A DNA stretch of 12,730 nt from CAJQQY01 sp964352225 (GCA_964352225.1 CAYGRM010000186.1:1-12730), one strand, 5' to 3'. Counted from the stretch's first letter, positions 1-6,364 are shown. Numbers and translations: made by a program. Notes: generated by a model not told the origin, from the letters alone.

Positions 1-329
1 ATTCAAAAAGTGTTGTCCGAACGATTTTTTTGCTTTCAAAATTTATTTTTTTTGGCATGGAAAAATTTAATTCTCAAAAATTCAATGCCTAATTAATTAT
101 CTTTTTTAAGATACTTAAAAATTTGATTTTCAAGGAGAAGCGAGTTTTTTTCTTTCAAAAATCGTCATTTTACCGACGCTCAAATTTTCGTATTAATTCT
201 TTATATTTGCCCAGTTATTTTAAAAAACCAATTTATCATAAAAATCAAAAAACAGTAACGGTTATTGAGTTTAAGTTTTTAACAACTGATCTTAGACAAA
301 TTACGTTTTTTGATATCTAAATTCTTCGG
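1..329. other. Gene-free AT-rich leader region upstream of the aminopeptidase
   Basis: No convincing gene lies here. A 65-codon open frame (123-320) is Phe/Lys/Ile-rich, as expected of translated AT-rich noncoding DNA, and has no recognisable motif, so I do not call it. An 8-bp A/T inverted repeat with a 3-base loop (103-121) is present but has no convincing run of T. The only functional-looking signal is a Bacteroidota-type -7 element at 202-209. What lies to the left of the window is not visible. Confidence 0.5.
202..209 (+). promoter_or_regulatory. Candidate -7 promoter element (TATATTTG) for the aminopeptidase gene
   Basis: TATATTTG matches the Bacteroidota -7 consensus TAnnTTTG exactly and is followed by GCCC. 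No TTG-type -33 element is seen at the usual 17-23 base spacing, so the call rests on the -7 box alone. It would give a leader of roughly 110 bases before the start codon at 330. Confidence 0.35.
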
Positions 330-1775
330 ATGAATACTAAAGTTTCGATATCAAGATCGAATAAATATAAGGATGATCTCATAATTCTTTCTGATAAAAA
401 TAATTTAAGTTGGGCGACCGATTTTTTATCAGAATCAGAAGAAGCATATCTGAAATCTGCTGCAAAGAAAGAAATCAATTTTGTATTTATACCCAATGTG
501 GATAGAAATGTTGTCGTTCAGTTTTTGAAAAAATCAAAAAATACAGCTTATCATAAAGAAGATGTGCGATTAGCTGGCAACGAAATTCTACAAACGCTTT
601 CTAATTATAAAATTTCAACAACTGAAATTCTCAATCAATGTGAAGAAAATAATACATTGGAATATGTGGAAGGAATGGTTTTGGGGAATTATCAGTTTTT
701 GAAATATTTTAAGGATCGAAAAGGAAAAGAAAATTCGCTTCGAGAAATTAAGATCAATAAATCTGCTGCAGTTGAAAAAGAGGTGAAAGAATTGATGGCT
801 GTTTTGGAGGCTACCTGCGAAGCGAGAGATTTAGTCAATGAACCATTTTCTTTTTTGACTGCTCCACAGTTCAGTAAGGAAATTCAAAAAATAGGAAAGG
901 CTTCTGGTTTTTCAGTTCAAGTTTTTGATAAAAAGAAAATTGAGCAAATGAAAATGGGAGGTATTCTTGCTGTCAATTTAGGCAGTATTGATCCTCCTCG
1001 ATTTAATATTTTAACTTGGAAACCCAAGAATGCAAAAAATAAAAAACCAATCGTTCTGGTTGGAAAAGGAATTGTGTACGATACAGGTGGACTAAGTTTG
1101 AAACCTACGGCAAATTCGATGGACTTTATGAAATGTGATATGGGCGGTGCAGCAACAGTTGTCGGAAGCATGAGTGCTATTGCGAAAGCAAAATTACCAC
1201 TTCACGTGATTGCATTAGTTCCTTCCACAGACAATCGTCCAGGATTGAATGCTTATGCTCCAGGTGATGTTATCACGATGTATGATGGAACAACTGTAGA
1301 AGTCTTGAATACAGATGCAGAAGGAAGATTAGTGCTGGCAGATGCATTGCATTATGCTAAAAAATACAAACCAGAATTAGTAATGGACTTTGCAACTTTG
1401 ACTGGTGCTGCTGCTCGAGCGATAGGGGAAGAAGGAGTTTGTTTTATGGGAACGGCTGACAAAAAAGTGATGAGTGATTTGGAAGATAGTGGAATGGAAG
1501 TTTATGAACGATTAGTAAAGTTCCCACTTTGGAGGGAGTATGGCGAGCAAATGAAATCGAACATTGCTGATCTTAAAAACCTTGGAGGTCCAGCGGCAGG
1601 AATGATTACTGCTGGGAAATTTTTAGAACACTTCACAGGTGGAGAATATCCATGGGTACATTTTGATATTGCAGGCCCAGCATATTTGAAAGTAGCAAAT
1701 GGTTATCGAACCAAAGAAGGAACTGGAGTAGGTGTAAGATTGATGTTTGATTTTTTGAAAAAATATAATTCTTAA
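330..1775 (+). CDS. Leucyl aminopeptidase, peptidase family M17 (cytosol aminopeptidase)
   Basis: This is a cytosolic two-metal exopeptidase that removes N-terminal residues from peptides, probably as a hexamer like other M17 enzymes. The 481-residue length suits the family. The N-terminal part (about 1-150) is the divergent M17_N domain and the catalytic domain spans about 155-478. All expected active-site positions are visible by alignment from memory to E. coli PepA: Lys246 and Asp251 in VGKGIVYDTGG, Lys258, Asp270 in MKCDMGG, and Asp329, Glu331 and Arg333 in the signature NTDAEGRL. The ATG at 330 is the first good start in frame. A hairpin with a T-run 13 bases after the stop probably ends the transcript before pdxA. 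The gene could be named pepA or lap, but the exact subfamily cannot be set by eye. Confidence 0.95.
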   Translation: MNTKVSISRSNKYKDDLIILSDKNNLSWATDFLSESEEAYLKSAAKKEINFVFIPNVDRNVVVQFLKKSKNTAYHKEDVRLAGNEILQTLSNYKISTTEILNQCEENNTLEYVEGMVLGNYQFLKYFKDRKGKENSLREIKINKSAAVEKEVKELMAVLEATCEARDLVNEPFSFLTAPQFSKEIQKIGKASGFSVQVFDKKKIEQMKMGGILAVNLGSIDPPRFNILTWKPKNAKNKKPIVLVGKGIVYDTGGLSLKPTANSMDFMKCDMGGAATVVGSMSAIAKAKLPLHVIALVPSTDNRPGLNAYAPGDVITMYDGTTVEVLNTDAEGRLVLADALHYAKKYKPELVMDFATLTGAAARAIGEEGVCFMGTADKKVMSDLEDSGMEVYERLVKFPLWREYGEQMKSNIADLKNLGGPAAGMITAGKFLEHFTGGEYPWVHFDIAGPAYLKVANGYRTKEGTGVGVRLMFDFLKKYNS

Positions 1776-1788
1776 AAAAGATAAATTT

Positions 1789-1822
1789 TAAAACTTGTTT
1801 TCTTTGACAAGTTTTATTTTTT
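1789..1822 (+). terminator. Intrinsic terminator between the aminopeptidase and pdxA
   Basis: A perfect 10-bp inverted repeat (TAAAACTTGT at 1789-1798, ACAAGTTTTA at 1807-1816) with an 8-base loop is followed directly by six T (1817-1822). The stem has only three G:C or C:G pairs, so readthrough into pdxA 20 bases further on is plausible. Confidence 0.6.
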
Positions 1823-1842
1823 ATATAAAATATTCTTTGAAA

Positions 1843-2937
1843 ATGGAAAAAATAAAAATAGGAATTAGCATTGGTGATATTAATGGAGTGGGTTTGGAAG
1901 TAATTCTTAAAACCGTAGCGGACAAAAATATTTTGGACTTTTGTACGCCAATTATTTATGGCTCTTCCAAAGTAGTTTCTTATCATAAAAATATGATTGG
2001 GATGGAAGACCTTCATTTTCAATCTGTGAGTTCAGGTCAAAAACCATATCATGGAAAAGTAAATGTGGTAAATTGTTGGAATGAAGATGTAAATATTACG
2101 ATTGGAGTTCCTTCAGATCAGGGCGGAACATTTGCCTATAAATCTCTAGCCGCAGCAACACAAGAATTAAAAGAAGGACATATTGATGCTTTAGTAACTG
2201 CGCCAATTCATAAAAAAGGAATGCAAGATACTGGCTTTCCTTTTCCAGGGCATACTGAATATTTGACTAAGGAATTAAACGGAATCGAAAGTTTGATGTT
2301 GATGGTCAATGATAATTTGCGAGTAGGAGTGGTGACCAATCATCTCCCCCTAAAAGATGTTGCAGGAGCCATCACCAAAGAAAAAATTGCGAATAAATTA
2401 AAAATTCTAAATAAAACCTTGAAGCGAGATTTTGGAATCGAACGACCTTCGATAGCAGTTCTTGGATTAAATCCACATGCAGGTGACGGAGGAATGTTGG
2501 GAGATGAAGAGGAAAGATTAATTCGACCAATCATCATCGAAAGTAAAAAGAAAGGTTATGTAGCTAATGGCCCATTTCCAGCAGATGGATTTTTTGGTTC
2601 AGGTGATTACCGAAAATTTGATGGAATTTTAGCGATGTATCATGACCAAGGTTTAGTGCCATTTAAAGCACTTTCATTTGGCGAAGGAGTGAATTTTACC
2701 GCAGGCCTTTCTGCGGTTAGAACCTCTCCAGATCATGGAACTGCTTTTGATATAGCAGGAACCAACATGGCTAACCCGAGTTCATTCCGAAGAGCTCTAT
2801 TTTTGGCTATTGATGTAGCTAAGCAAAGAAAAAATTATGATGAAAGTCATGAGAATCCAGTAGTTAGCCGAAGTAAAAAATATACTCAAGGCGAAGATGA
2901 AGTTATTAAAGAATCAAGAAACGACAATAGGAATTAG
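1843..2937 (+). CDS. pdxA: 4-hydroxythreonine-4-phosphate dehydrogenase PdxA (vitamin B6 synthesis)
   Basis: PdxA oxidises 4-phosphohydroxy-L-threonine with NAD(P)+. After decarboxylation the product condenses with deoxyxylulose phosphate (PdxJ) to form pyridoxine phosphate. I set the start at the ATG at 1843, giving 364 residues, rather than the upstream TTG at 1795. The protein then opens directly with the first beta strand (MEKIKIGISIGDINGVG), and the longer frame would run through the preceding terminator hairpin. The three metal-binding histidines are present: His167 (VTNHLPL), His212 (NPHAGDGG) and His267 (YHDQGL). The substrate-side motif PGHTEYL is at 135-141 and SPDHGTAFDIAG at 295-306. 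The last 30 or so residues form a hydrophilic tail rich in Ser, Lys, Asp and Asn. No strong promoter is visible in the 67-base gap, so expression may depend partly on readthrough from the aminopeptidase gene. Confidence 0.96.
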   Translation: MEKIKIGISIGDINGVGLEVILKTVADKNILDFCTPIIYGSSKVVSYHKNMIGMEDLHFQSVSSGQKPYHGKVNVVNCWNEDVNITIGVPSDQGGTFAYKSLAAATQELKEGHIDALVTAPIHKKGMQDTGFPFPGHTEYLTKELNGIESLMLMVNDNLRVGVVTNHLPLKDVAGAITKEKIANKLKILNKTLKRDFGIERPSIAVLGLNPHAGDGGMLGDEEERLIRPIIIESKKKGYVANGPFPADGFFGSGDYRKFDGILAMYHDQGLVPFKALSFGEGVNFTAGLSAVRTSPDHGTAFDIAGTNMANPSSFRRALFLAIDVAKQRKNYDESHENPVVSRSKKYTQGEDEVIKESRNDNRN

Positions 2938-2975
2938 AAATGTAAATGTATTGTTATTTTTTTTTGATAAAAAAG

Positions 2976-3011
2976 AAAAGAGGCTTTCGGCATCCCGAGA
3001 ACCTCTTTTTT
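2976..3011. terminator. Bidirectional intrinsic terminator between pdxA and the glucosaminidase gene
   Basis: A G+C-rich stem (AAAAGAGG at 2976-2983 with CCTCTTTT at 3002-3009, continued inside by TTTCGG pairing with CCCGAGAA around bulges, loop near 2991-2994) is flanked by A on the left and T on the right. It can stop transcription in both directions, which suits its position between two convergent genes. Confidence 0.85.
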
Positions 3012-3058
3012 AGTTATCATCAAAGTAAAGACTTTGGTTGTTTCGTTTGATGTTTTAA

Positions 3059-3820
3059 TTATTTCTTATTCAATAAAATAGAAGAACTATTCTTTAAAAT
3101 TTTATTTCCTTTTGATGCAAAATTTCTTAACCCATCTCCCCTTTGATAATCATCAGGTAAAACGAACGCTTCAGGAATGGGCATTGAATTCGGAGTTGGA
3201 CTTGGTTGCGGATTAGTTGGAAAATGTTCAACAATAATCATTTCGAGTTTAGGGGCATTTTCACTTGCAATAATTGCTGGACGCTCCTCAAGCATCAAAT
3301 CGAATTCATATAGTTTGTATTTTTTGATCGTGTTGATCAATTTGTGGGCATATTTCTTATCCGTAGCATAACCACATTTTTTTAGGCCGTGAGCCCATTG
3401 TTTATAGTCAGTTCGGTCATAGGTGAATAACCGTTCATATCGCGGATTATCAGTTAAAAACTCAGTATGATCAATATAAGAATCTTCTGCATTATCGTAA
3501 GATCGAAAACAAGATTTAATTAATCTTCCTTTATCGTAATCATCATCTTCAATAAAAAAAGTTGGGCCATCCCAAGTACTTTTACATTTTATCCCAAAAT
3601 GATTATTGGCATTCAGGGCTAAGGATCCATTTCCCCAAGATGATTCTAAAATTCCTTGAGCCAAGGTAATGCTTGCAGGAATTCCACTTCGATGCATTTC
3701 ACGGATCGCAATTTTTTGATAGGTTTCAATATAATCTGTTGGTTGAGCAAAACTACTGATTGAGATTGCACAAAGTAACAAAGAGGCTAATCCCCATAAA
3801 TTAATTTTTGACTTGAACAT
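3059..3820 (-). CDS. Secreted glucosaminidase (GH73-type peptidoglycan hydrolase)
   Basis: This 253-residue protein is predicted to cleave glycan strands of peptidoglycan. Residues 1-25 form a signal peptide: two Lys, a hydrophobic core WGLASLLLCAISI, and a likely cleavage after SSFA before Gln26. The GH73-type domain covers about 30-175. Glu59 in GILESSWGNG is the expected catalytic acid, followed by NNHFGIKC, then SYDNAEDSYIDHTEFL and the C-terminal motif GYATDKKYAHKL typical of the family. After a Pro-rich linker (about 203-215), the tail reads DDYQRGDGLRNFASKGNKI, which resembles the first half of a LysM repeat but is too short for a full one. The gene is convergent with pdxA and ends 48 bases from the shared terminator. 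No clear -7 box was found upstream. Confidence 0.88.
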   Translation of the reverse strand: MFKSKINLWGLASLLLCAISISSFAQPTDYIETYQKIAIREMHRSGIPASITLAQGILESSWGNGSLALNANNHFGIKCKSTWDGPTFFIEDDDYDKGRLIKSCFRSYDNAEDSYIDHTEFLTDNPRYERLFTYDRTDYKQWAHGLKKCGYATDKKYAHKLINTIKKYKLYEFDLMLEERPAIIASENAPKLEMIIVEHFPTNPQPSPTPNSMPIPEAFVLPDDYQRGDGLRNFASKGNKILKNSSSILLNKK

Positions 3821-4240
3821 AGAATAACCTTTTTAAGTGTTTGAAAAAATCACTACGGTTTGATCTAAAATGAGGGAACTTTTAGACACAGGAGGTTATC
3901 TTTCTTTTGGAGGGGATTGAAAGTTTTGGTTTAGTGATACCTTTTGTTATACAAAAATCATGGCAAACACATGATGAAAAACTATAAATAGTCGAAATCT
4001 TGAATATTTTAAAATAATAATGTGACGTGCTTATTGGTAGAATTATGATGTGTGGAAAAAATAAAAAAACGAAGAGTAATATTTTTTAATATGTATTGAT
4101 TTGAAAATGAAATGTTTAATAATATGAGCATATGCATTATTAGGAATAAATAATCTTTTGAAGGTATTTTTATTAGAAAAATGTTACATCTGTTAAATTA
4201 AGTTTAGCTACGTTTTCGAATTTTATTTAGTAAAGAGGTA

Positions 4241-4256
4241 TGGCACATTAGTTGCA
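4241..4256 (+). promoter_or_regulatory. Sigma-54 (RpoN) promoter, full -24/-12 consensus
   Basis: TGGCAC, five bases, then TTGCA matches the sigma-54 consensus TGGCAC-N5-TTGCW at every defined base, with the required GG (4242-4243) and GC (4254-4255) ten bases apart. Eleven fixed positions would seldom match by chance in a window of this size. The start site would be near 4267. Downstream lie a micro-ORF and a T-run hairpin, then the DksA-like gene at 4519. No activator-binding site could be identified upstream by eye. Confidence 0.75.
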
Positions 4257-4306
4257 AAATATAAATAATACATCAATTACTCTCCGAATTTTCTTCAAAA
4301 AAATAA

Positions 4307-4408
4307 ATGTCAAAACAATCGAAAACAAATTTATGTTTGTCAAAGTTTGTTTTATTGTTTTTTTATTCTGTAAAAAACTTACTATTTAATTTTTTTATAG
4401 ATTTTTGA
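4307..4408 (+). CDS. Possible 33-residue small membrane peptide downstream of the sigma-54 promoter
   Basis: ATG at 4307 opens 33 codons ending with TGA at 4406-4408. The product starts polar and basic (MSKQSKTNLCLSK) and continues as one hydrophobic Phe/Leu-rich segment (FVLLFFYSVKNLLFNFF), the layout of a small single-span membrane peptide. It begins about 40 bases after the predicted sigma-54 start site. Against it: AT-rich noncoding DNA often encodes Phe/Leu/Lys strings, no clear ribosome binding site is seen, and the frame overlaps a hairpin that could instead end a small RNA. I do not recognise it as any family. Confidence 0.18.
   Translation: MSKQSKTNLCLSKFVLLFFYSVKNLLFNFFIDF
4312..4365 (+). 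terminator. AT-rich hairpin followed by a T-run, possible terminator or attenuator
   Basis: Two consecutive 8-base blocks pair perfectly: AAAACAAT (4312-4319) with ATTGTTTT (4354-4361) and AAAACAAA (4322-4329) with TTTGTTTT (4346-4353). A two-base bulge (CG) sits on the left and a 16-base loop in the middle, and more T follows to 4364. The stem has few G:C pairs, so its strength is uncertain. It lies about 45-95 bases after the predicted sigma-54 start, so it could end a roughly 100-base RNA. Confidence 0.4.
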
Positions 4409-4418
4409 AAAAATAAGT

Positions 4419-4426
4419 TATTTTTG
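4419..4426 (+). promoter_or_regulatory. Candidate -7 promoter element (TATTTTTG) for the DksA/TraR-like gene
   Basis: TATTTTTG fits TAnnTTTG and is followed by CACC, a context common at Bacteroidota promoters. No -33 TTG is at the normal spacing. The start site would be near 4433, leaving a leader of about 85 bases. The gene may therefore have both a housekeeping promoter and the sigma-54 promoter further up. Confidence 0.45.
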
Positions 4427-4518
4427 CACCACGAAAATAAAAGATGAGAAAATTTAAGTTCCATCTATTTGTGCAAATAAATTGAATTTTTTTATAACAA
4501 ACATCACCACTTTATATT

Positions 4519-4896
4519 ATGGGAAAAAATACAGATCGAGTAAAAACTCGTTATAACGATAAAGAGTTATCAGAATTTCAAAGTATAATTGATGAGAAAT
4601 TGGAAGAGGCTAAAAAACAATTAAGTTTTTATAAGAATCAATTAACTGAAATGGCAGATAATCCAGATACTAAAGTAAAAGGTTTGGACGATGGAATGAG
4701 CACGGTAGAGAATGAACGGTTAAGCACAATGGCATTGAGAATGCAGAAGCACATTCAGCATTTAGAAAATGCAAAACTACGTATCCAAAATAAAGTATAC
4801 GGAATATGTAGAGTTACAGGTAAATTAATTGCGAAGGAAAGATTAGTAGCTGTTCCTCATGCAACATTAAGTATGGAGGCGAAAGAAAAAAGATAA
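4519..4896 (+). CDS. TraR/DksA-family transcription regulator with degenerate zinc finger
   Basis: The product is a 125-residue cytoplasmic protein of the family that binds RNA polymerase through its secondary channel. Residues about 14-92 form a long charged helical hairpin (coiled coil). Acidic residues lie near its presumed tip (Asp57, Asp58, Glu64, Glu66 in LDDGMSTVENERL), where DksA carries the residues that act at the active centre. The C-terminal part reads YGICRVTGKLIAKERLVAVPHAT and is clearly the YGxCxxCGxxIxxxRLxAxPxAT module, but only Cys97 of the four zinc ligands remains. The second position is Thr100, and the two C-terminal ones are replaced in TLSMEAKEKR. The globular domain must therefore fold without the usual zinc. 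I know this pattern from Bacteroidota homologues, so it is probably ancestral there and not decay. A perfect hairpin separates it from lspA. Confidence 0.88.
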   Translation: MGKNTDRVKTRYNDKELSEFQSIIDEKLEEAKKQLSFYKNQLTEMADNPDTKVKGLDDGMSTVENERLSTMALRMQKHIQHLENAKLRIQNKVYGICRVTGKLIAKERLVAVPHATLSMEAKEKR

Positions 4897-4923
4897 TAGA
4901 CAAATTTCAAAATAGATTTAAAG

Positions 4924-4962
4924 AAATAGTGATTACACTTTTTATATGTGTAATCACTATTT
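4924..4962. terminator. Bidirectional intrinsic terminator, 15-bp perfect stem
   Basis: AAATAGTGATTACAC (4924-4938) pairs without mismatch with GTGTAATCACTATTT (4948-4962) around a 9-base loop, with A at the left foot and T at the right. It begins 28 bases after the DksA-like stop codon and precedes the lspA promoter, so it should isolate the two genes. Confidence 0.75.
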
Positions 4963-4994
4963 TCATTTTCACATAATTTGTTTTGACACTTATG

Positions 4995-5002
4995 TATATT
5001 TG
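4995..5002 (+). promoter_or_regulatory. -7 promoter element (TATATTTG) for lspA
   Basis: TATATTTG followed by CGCC is an exact TAnnTTTG match. Two TTTG/TTTTG sequences lie upstream (4977-4985), but only 9-14 bases away instead of 17-23, so the -33 assignment is uncertain. The start site would be near 5009, about 38 bases before the TTG start codon. Confidence 0.5.
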
Positions 5003-5046
5003 CGCCTGTTTAAAGTCTTTTTAGACAAATCATAAATTTTAAGAGT

Positions 5047-5838
5047 TTGAAGAAATCACATATTTTAGTTCTATTAGTTTTGCTAGTACTTATCATTGAT
5101 CAGTCACTTAAGATTTGGGTGAAGACCAATATGTACATTGGAGAAGATTCTTTTATTGATTGGAGTTGGACTCCAATGTGGGCGAGAATTCATTTTATAG
5201 AAAATCCAGGAATGGCCTTTGGAATTGAAATTTGGGGCGAAAATGGAAAATTGATTTTAAGTTTATTTCGAATTGTGGCAGTTGGATTGTTGGTTTATTT
5301 TATTCGAACACTTTTAAAATCCAAAGCTTCCTTAGGATTATTAATTAGTTTTTCTTTGATACTTGCTGGTGCGATTGGGAATATTTTAGATAGTGCATTT
5401 TACGGATTAATCTTTTCTGCTTCTTACCATGGATCGATAGCACAATTCCTTCCTGAAGGAGGAGGCTATGCTGGCTTTTTGCATGGGAAGGTTGTGGATA
5501 TGTTTTATTTTCCGATGTACGATGGATTTTTTCCAGATTGGGTACCGTTTGTAGGAGGGCAAGATTTTTTATTTTTTAGACCTATTTTCAATGTGGCGGA
5601 TGTTGCGATAAGTGTAGGGGTGATTAGTATTTTATTATTTCAGCGAAGCTTTTTTAGTTCGGAAGCTAATTTAAGCAAAGCTGAAGTTGGTTCGAAGATA
5701 TCTCAAGATGTAACGGAGGAAAAGCCTACTTCTACAATGACAAAAGCAATGGAAGAAATTGAAAAGGAAGAAGAGCAAGAAATAAATAAATTGGAGGAAA
5801 AAGATATAGAGCAAAAAAACGAGAATGATGGAGCTTAA
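5047..5838 (+). CDS. lspA: Signal peptidase II (prolipoprotein signal peptidase) with extended loops and acidic tail
   Basis: LspA is an inner-membrane aspartic protease that removes the signal peptide from diacylated prolipoproteins. Translation must start at the TTG at 5047: it opens the first membrane segment (about 5-17), no ATG lies in frame before it, and the next Met is residue 29. Conserved blocks are DQSLKIWVK (18-26), NPGMAFG (53-59), GAIGNILDS (108-116, where the usual Arg after Asp is Ser), KVVDMF (148-153) and FNVADVAIS (181-189). Asp151 and Asp185 are the expected catalytic pair. Four membrane segments lie near 5-17, 68-86, 95-114 and 181-198. At 263 residues it is far longer than the usual 160-170. 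Insertions occur at about 117-147 (Gly/Tyr-rich) and 154-180, and a charged cytosolic tail at 203-263 is rich in Glu and Lys. Such insertions occur in Bacteroidota homologues. Confidence 0.93.
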   Translation: MKKSHILVLLVLLVLIIDQSLKIWVKTNMYIGEDSFIDWSWTPMWARIHFIENPGMAFGIEIWGENGKLILSLFRIVAVGLLVYFIRTLLKSKASLGLLISFSLILAGAIGNILDSAFYGLIFSASYHGSIAQFLPEGGGYAGFLHGKVVDMFYFPMYDGFFPDWVPFVGGQDFLFFRPIFNVADVAISVGVISILLFQRSFFSSEANLSKAEVGSKISQDVTEEKPTSTMTKAMEEIEKEEEQEINKLEEKDIEQKNENDGA

Positions 5839-5858
5839 ATCAAAAAGTAAAGGGAACT

Positions 5859-5893
5859 AAAAAAGGGTGGTGTCGACGACATCACCCTTTTTT
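5859..5893. terminator. Bidirectional terminator between lspA and the first ArsR-type gene
   Basis: AAAAAAGGGTGGTGTC (5859-5874) pairs with GACATCACCCTTTTTT (5878-5893), leaving only one G:T wobble and a 3-base loop. The G+C-rich core is flanked by A6 and T6, so it works in both directions and serves two convergent genes. Confidence 0.9.
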
Positions 5894-5936
5894 ATTATTT
5901 CTTTACAGATGGTTTTGGGGGGAGTAATTTATCTTT

Positions 5937-6245
5937 TTATTCAGCATCAAGAAAAGCATCTACAGCTTTTAAGACACTAGCTACTTTTGGGTAGTCGATA
6001 CTATAATGAATAAATTTCCCTTCTCGTTTTGTGAGTACGACACCAGCTACTCTCAAAATTCTGAGGTGCTGTGAAGTGATAGACTGTTCAAGTTTAAGTG
6101 TATTGTAAATTTTGTTGACGTTGATGGTCTTGTTATTATCAATAAACTCTAAAATTTGCAACCTAAGGGGGTGGGCTAATGCCCTGAGTATCTCGGCAGA
6201 GTTTTTCAACCTTTCGTTGTTGATACTTACTTTCGCCTTTCTCAT
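5937..6245 (-). CDS. ArsR-family winged-helix repressor, cysteine-free (paralogue 1)
   Basis: A 102-residue DNA-binding protein of the ArsR/SmtB fold. I place the start at 6245 (MRKAKV...) and not at the upstream Met (6290). The neighbouring paralogue also begins MRK, and the longer version would encode the promoter and operator region. The core HPLRLQILEFID (25-36) is followed by the recognition helix region LEQSITSQHLRILRVAGVV (52-70) and the wing TKREGKFIHYS (72-82). There is no cysteine at all, so the classical ELCVCD metal site is absent. The sensed signal is unknown and may not be a metal. The 14-bp inverted repeat in front of it (6268-6311) suggests autorepression. The gene has its own promoter because the other ArsR gene ends in a terminator at 6331-6364. 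Confidence 0.88.
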   Translation of the reverse strand: MRKAKVSINNERLKNSAEILRALAHPLRLQILEFIDNNKTINVNKIYNTLKLEQSITSQHLRILRVAGVVLTKREGKFIHYSIDYPKVASVLKAVDAFLDAE

Positions 6246-6267
6246 AGGTACGGGTTTTAGTATGTGG

Positions 6268-6311
6268 AAAAGAATAAAAATACTTAGCAAATATGCAATT
6301 TTTATTCTTTT
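6268..6311. promoter_or_regulatory. 14-bp perfect inverted repeat bracketing the arsR-1 -7 box; candidate operator
   Basis: AAAAGAATAAAAAT (6268-6281) and ATTTTTATTCTTTT (6298-6311) are exact reverse complements around a 16-base spacer. The spacer contains a smaller symmetric core (GCA-N4-TGC, 6287-6296) and the predicted -7 element (6288-6295). A dimeric repressor bound here would block the promoter. The site ends 23 bases before the start codon at 6245. No G+C stem is present, so a terminator role is unlikely. Confidence 0.5.
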
Positions 6312-6319
6312 TTACAAAA
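6288..6319 (-). promoter_or_regulatory. Predicted promoter of the first ArsR-type gene
   Basis: Read on the minus strand, TTTTG (plus 6315-6319), 19 bases, then CATATTTG (plus 6288-6295) fits the Bacteroidota -33/-7 pattern TTG-N17-23-TAnnTTTG with one mismatch in the -7 box. The start site would be near 6281, inside the left arm of the inverted repeat. Confidence 0.45.
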
Positions 6320-6330
6320 GAAAAGACAAA

Positions 6331-6364
6331 AAAAAGCGGCAAATACAAGGATTTGCCGCTTTTT
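6331..6364. terminator. Terminator after the second ArsR-type gene, 14-bp perfect stem
   Basis: AAAAAGCGGCAAAT (6331-6344) pairs perfectly with ATTTGCCGCTTTTT (6351-6364) around a 6-base loop. On the minus strand it ends transcripts from the gene at 6470-6808. It sits just upstream of the -33 element of the first ArsR-type gene, so the two paralogues are independently transcribed. Confidence 0.9.

Larger units (their letters stand above)
3821..4518. other. 698-base gene-free region with a sigma-54 promoter
   Basis: No long reading frame is present on either strand. The left part (about 3821-4240) lies upstream of the glucosaminidase start and shows G-rich plus-strand patches (AGGAGG near 3890, GGAGGGG near 3910) with no frame attached, so I assign them no role. 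The right part holds a sigma-54 promoter (4241-4256), a 33-codon micro-ORF (4307-4408), an AT-rich hairpin with a T-run (4312-4365) and a -7 box (4419-4426) for the DksA-like gene. No repeats, tRNA or riboswitch was recognised. Confidence 0.6.

Noticed and set aside
123..320. 65-codon plus-strand open frame upstream of the aminopeptidase
   Set aside because: Phe/Lys/Ile-rich composition expected from AT-rich noncoding DNA, no motif, and the best promoter element (202-209) lies inside it.
1795..1842. N-terminal extension of pdxA from a TTG at 1795
   Set aside because: The extension runs through the terminator hairpin at 1789-1822 and precedes the family's first beta strand; the ATG at 1843 fits the known N-terminus.
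1633..2022. 129-codon minus-strand frame across the aminopeptidase/pdxA junction
   Set aside because: It is antisense to two well-supported genes, has no recognisable motif and crosses a terminator hairpin.
3888..3920. AGGAGG and GGAGGGG patches on the plus strand resembling ribosome binding sites
   Set aside because: No open frame with a start codon at suitable distance follows either patch.
6246..6290. 15-residue N-terminal extension of the first ArsR-type protein
   Set aside because: It covers the inverted repeat and promoter region, and the paralogue starts with the same MRK as the internal Met at 6245.
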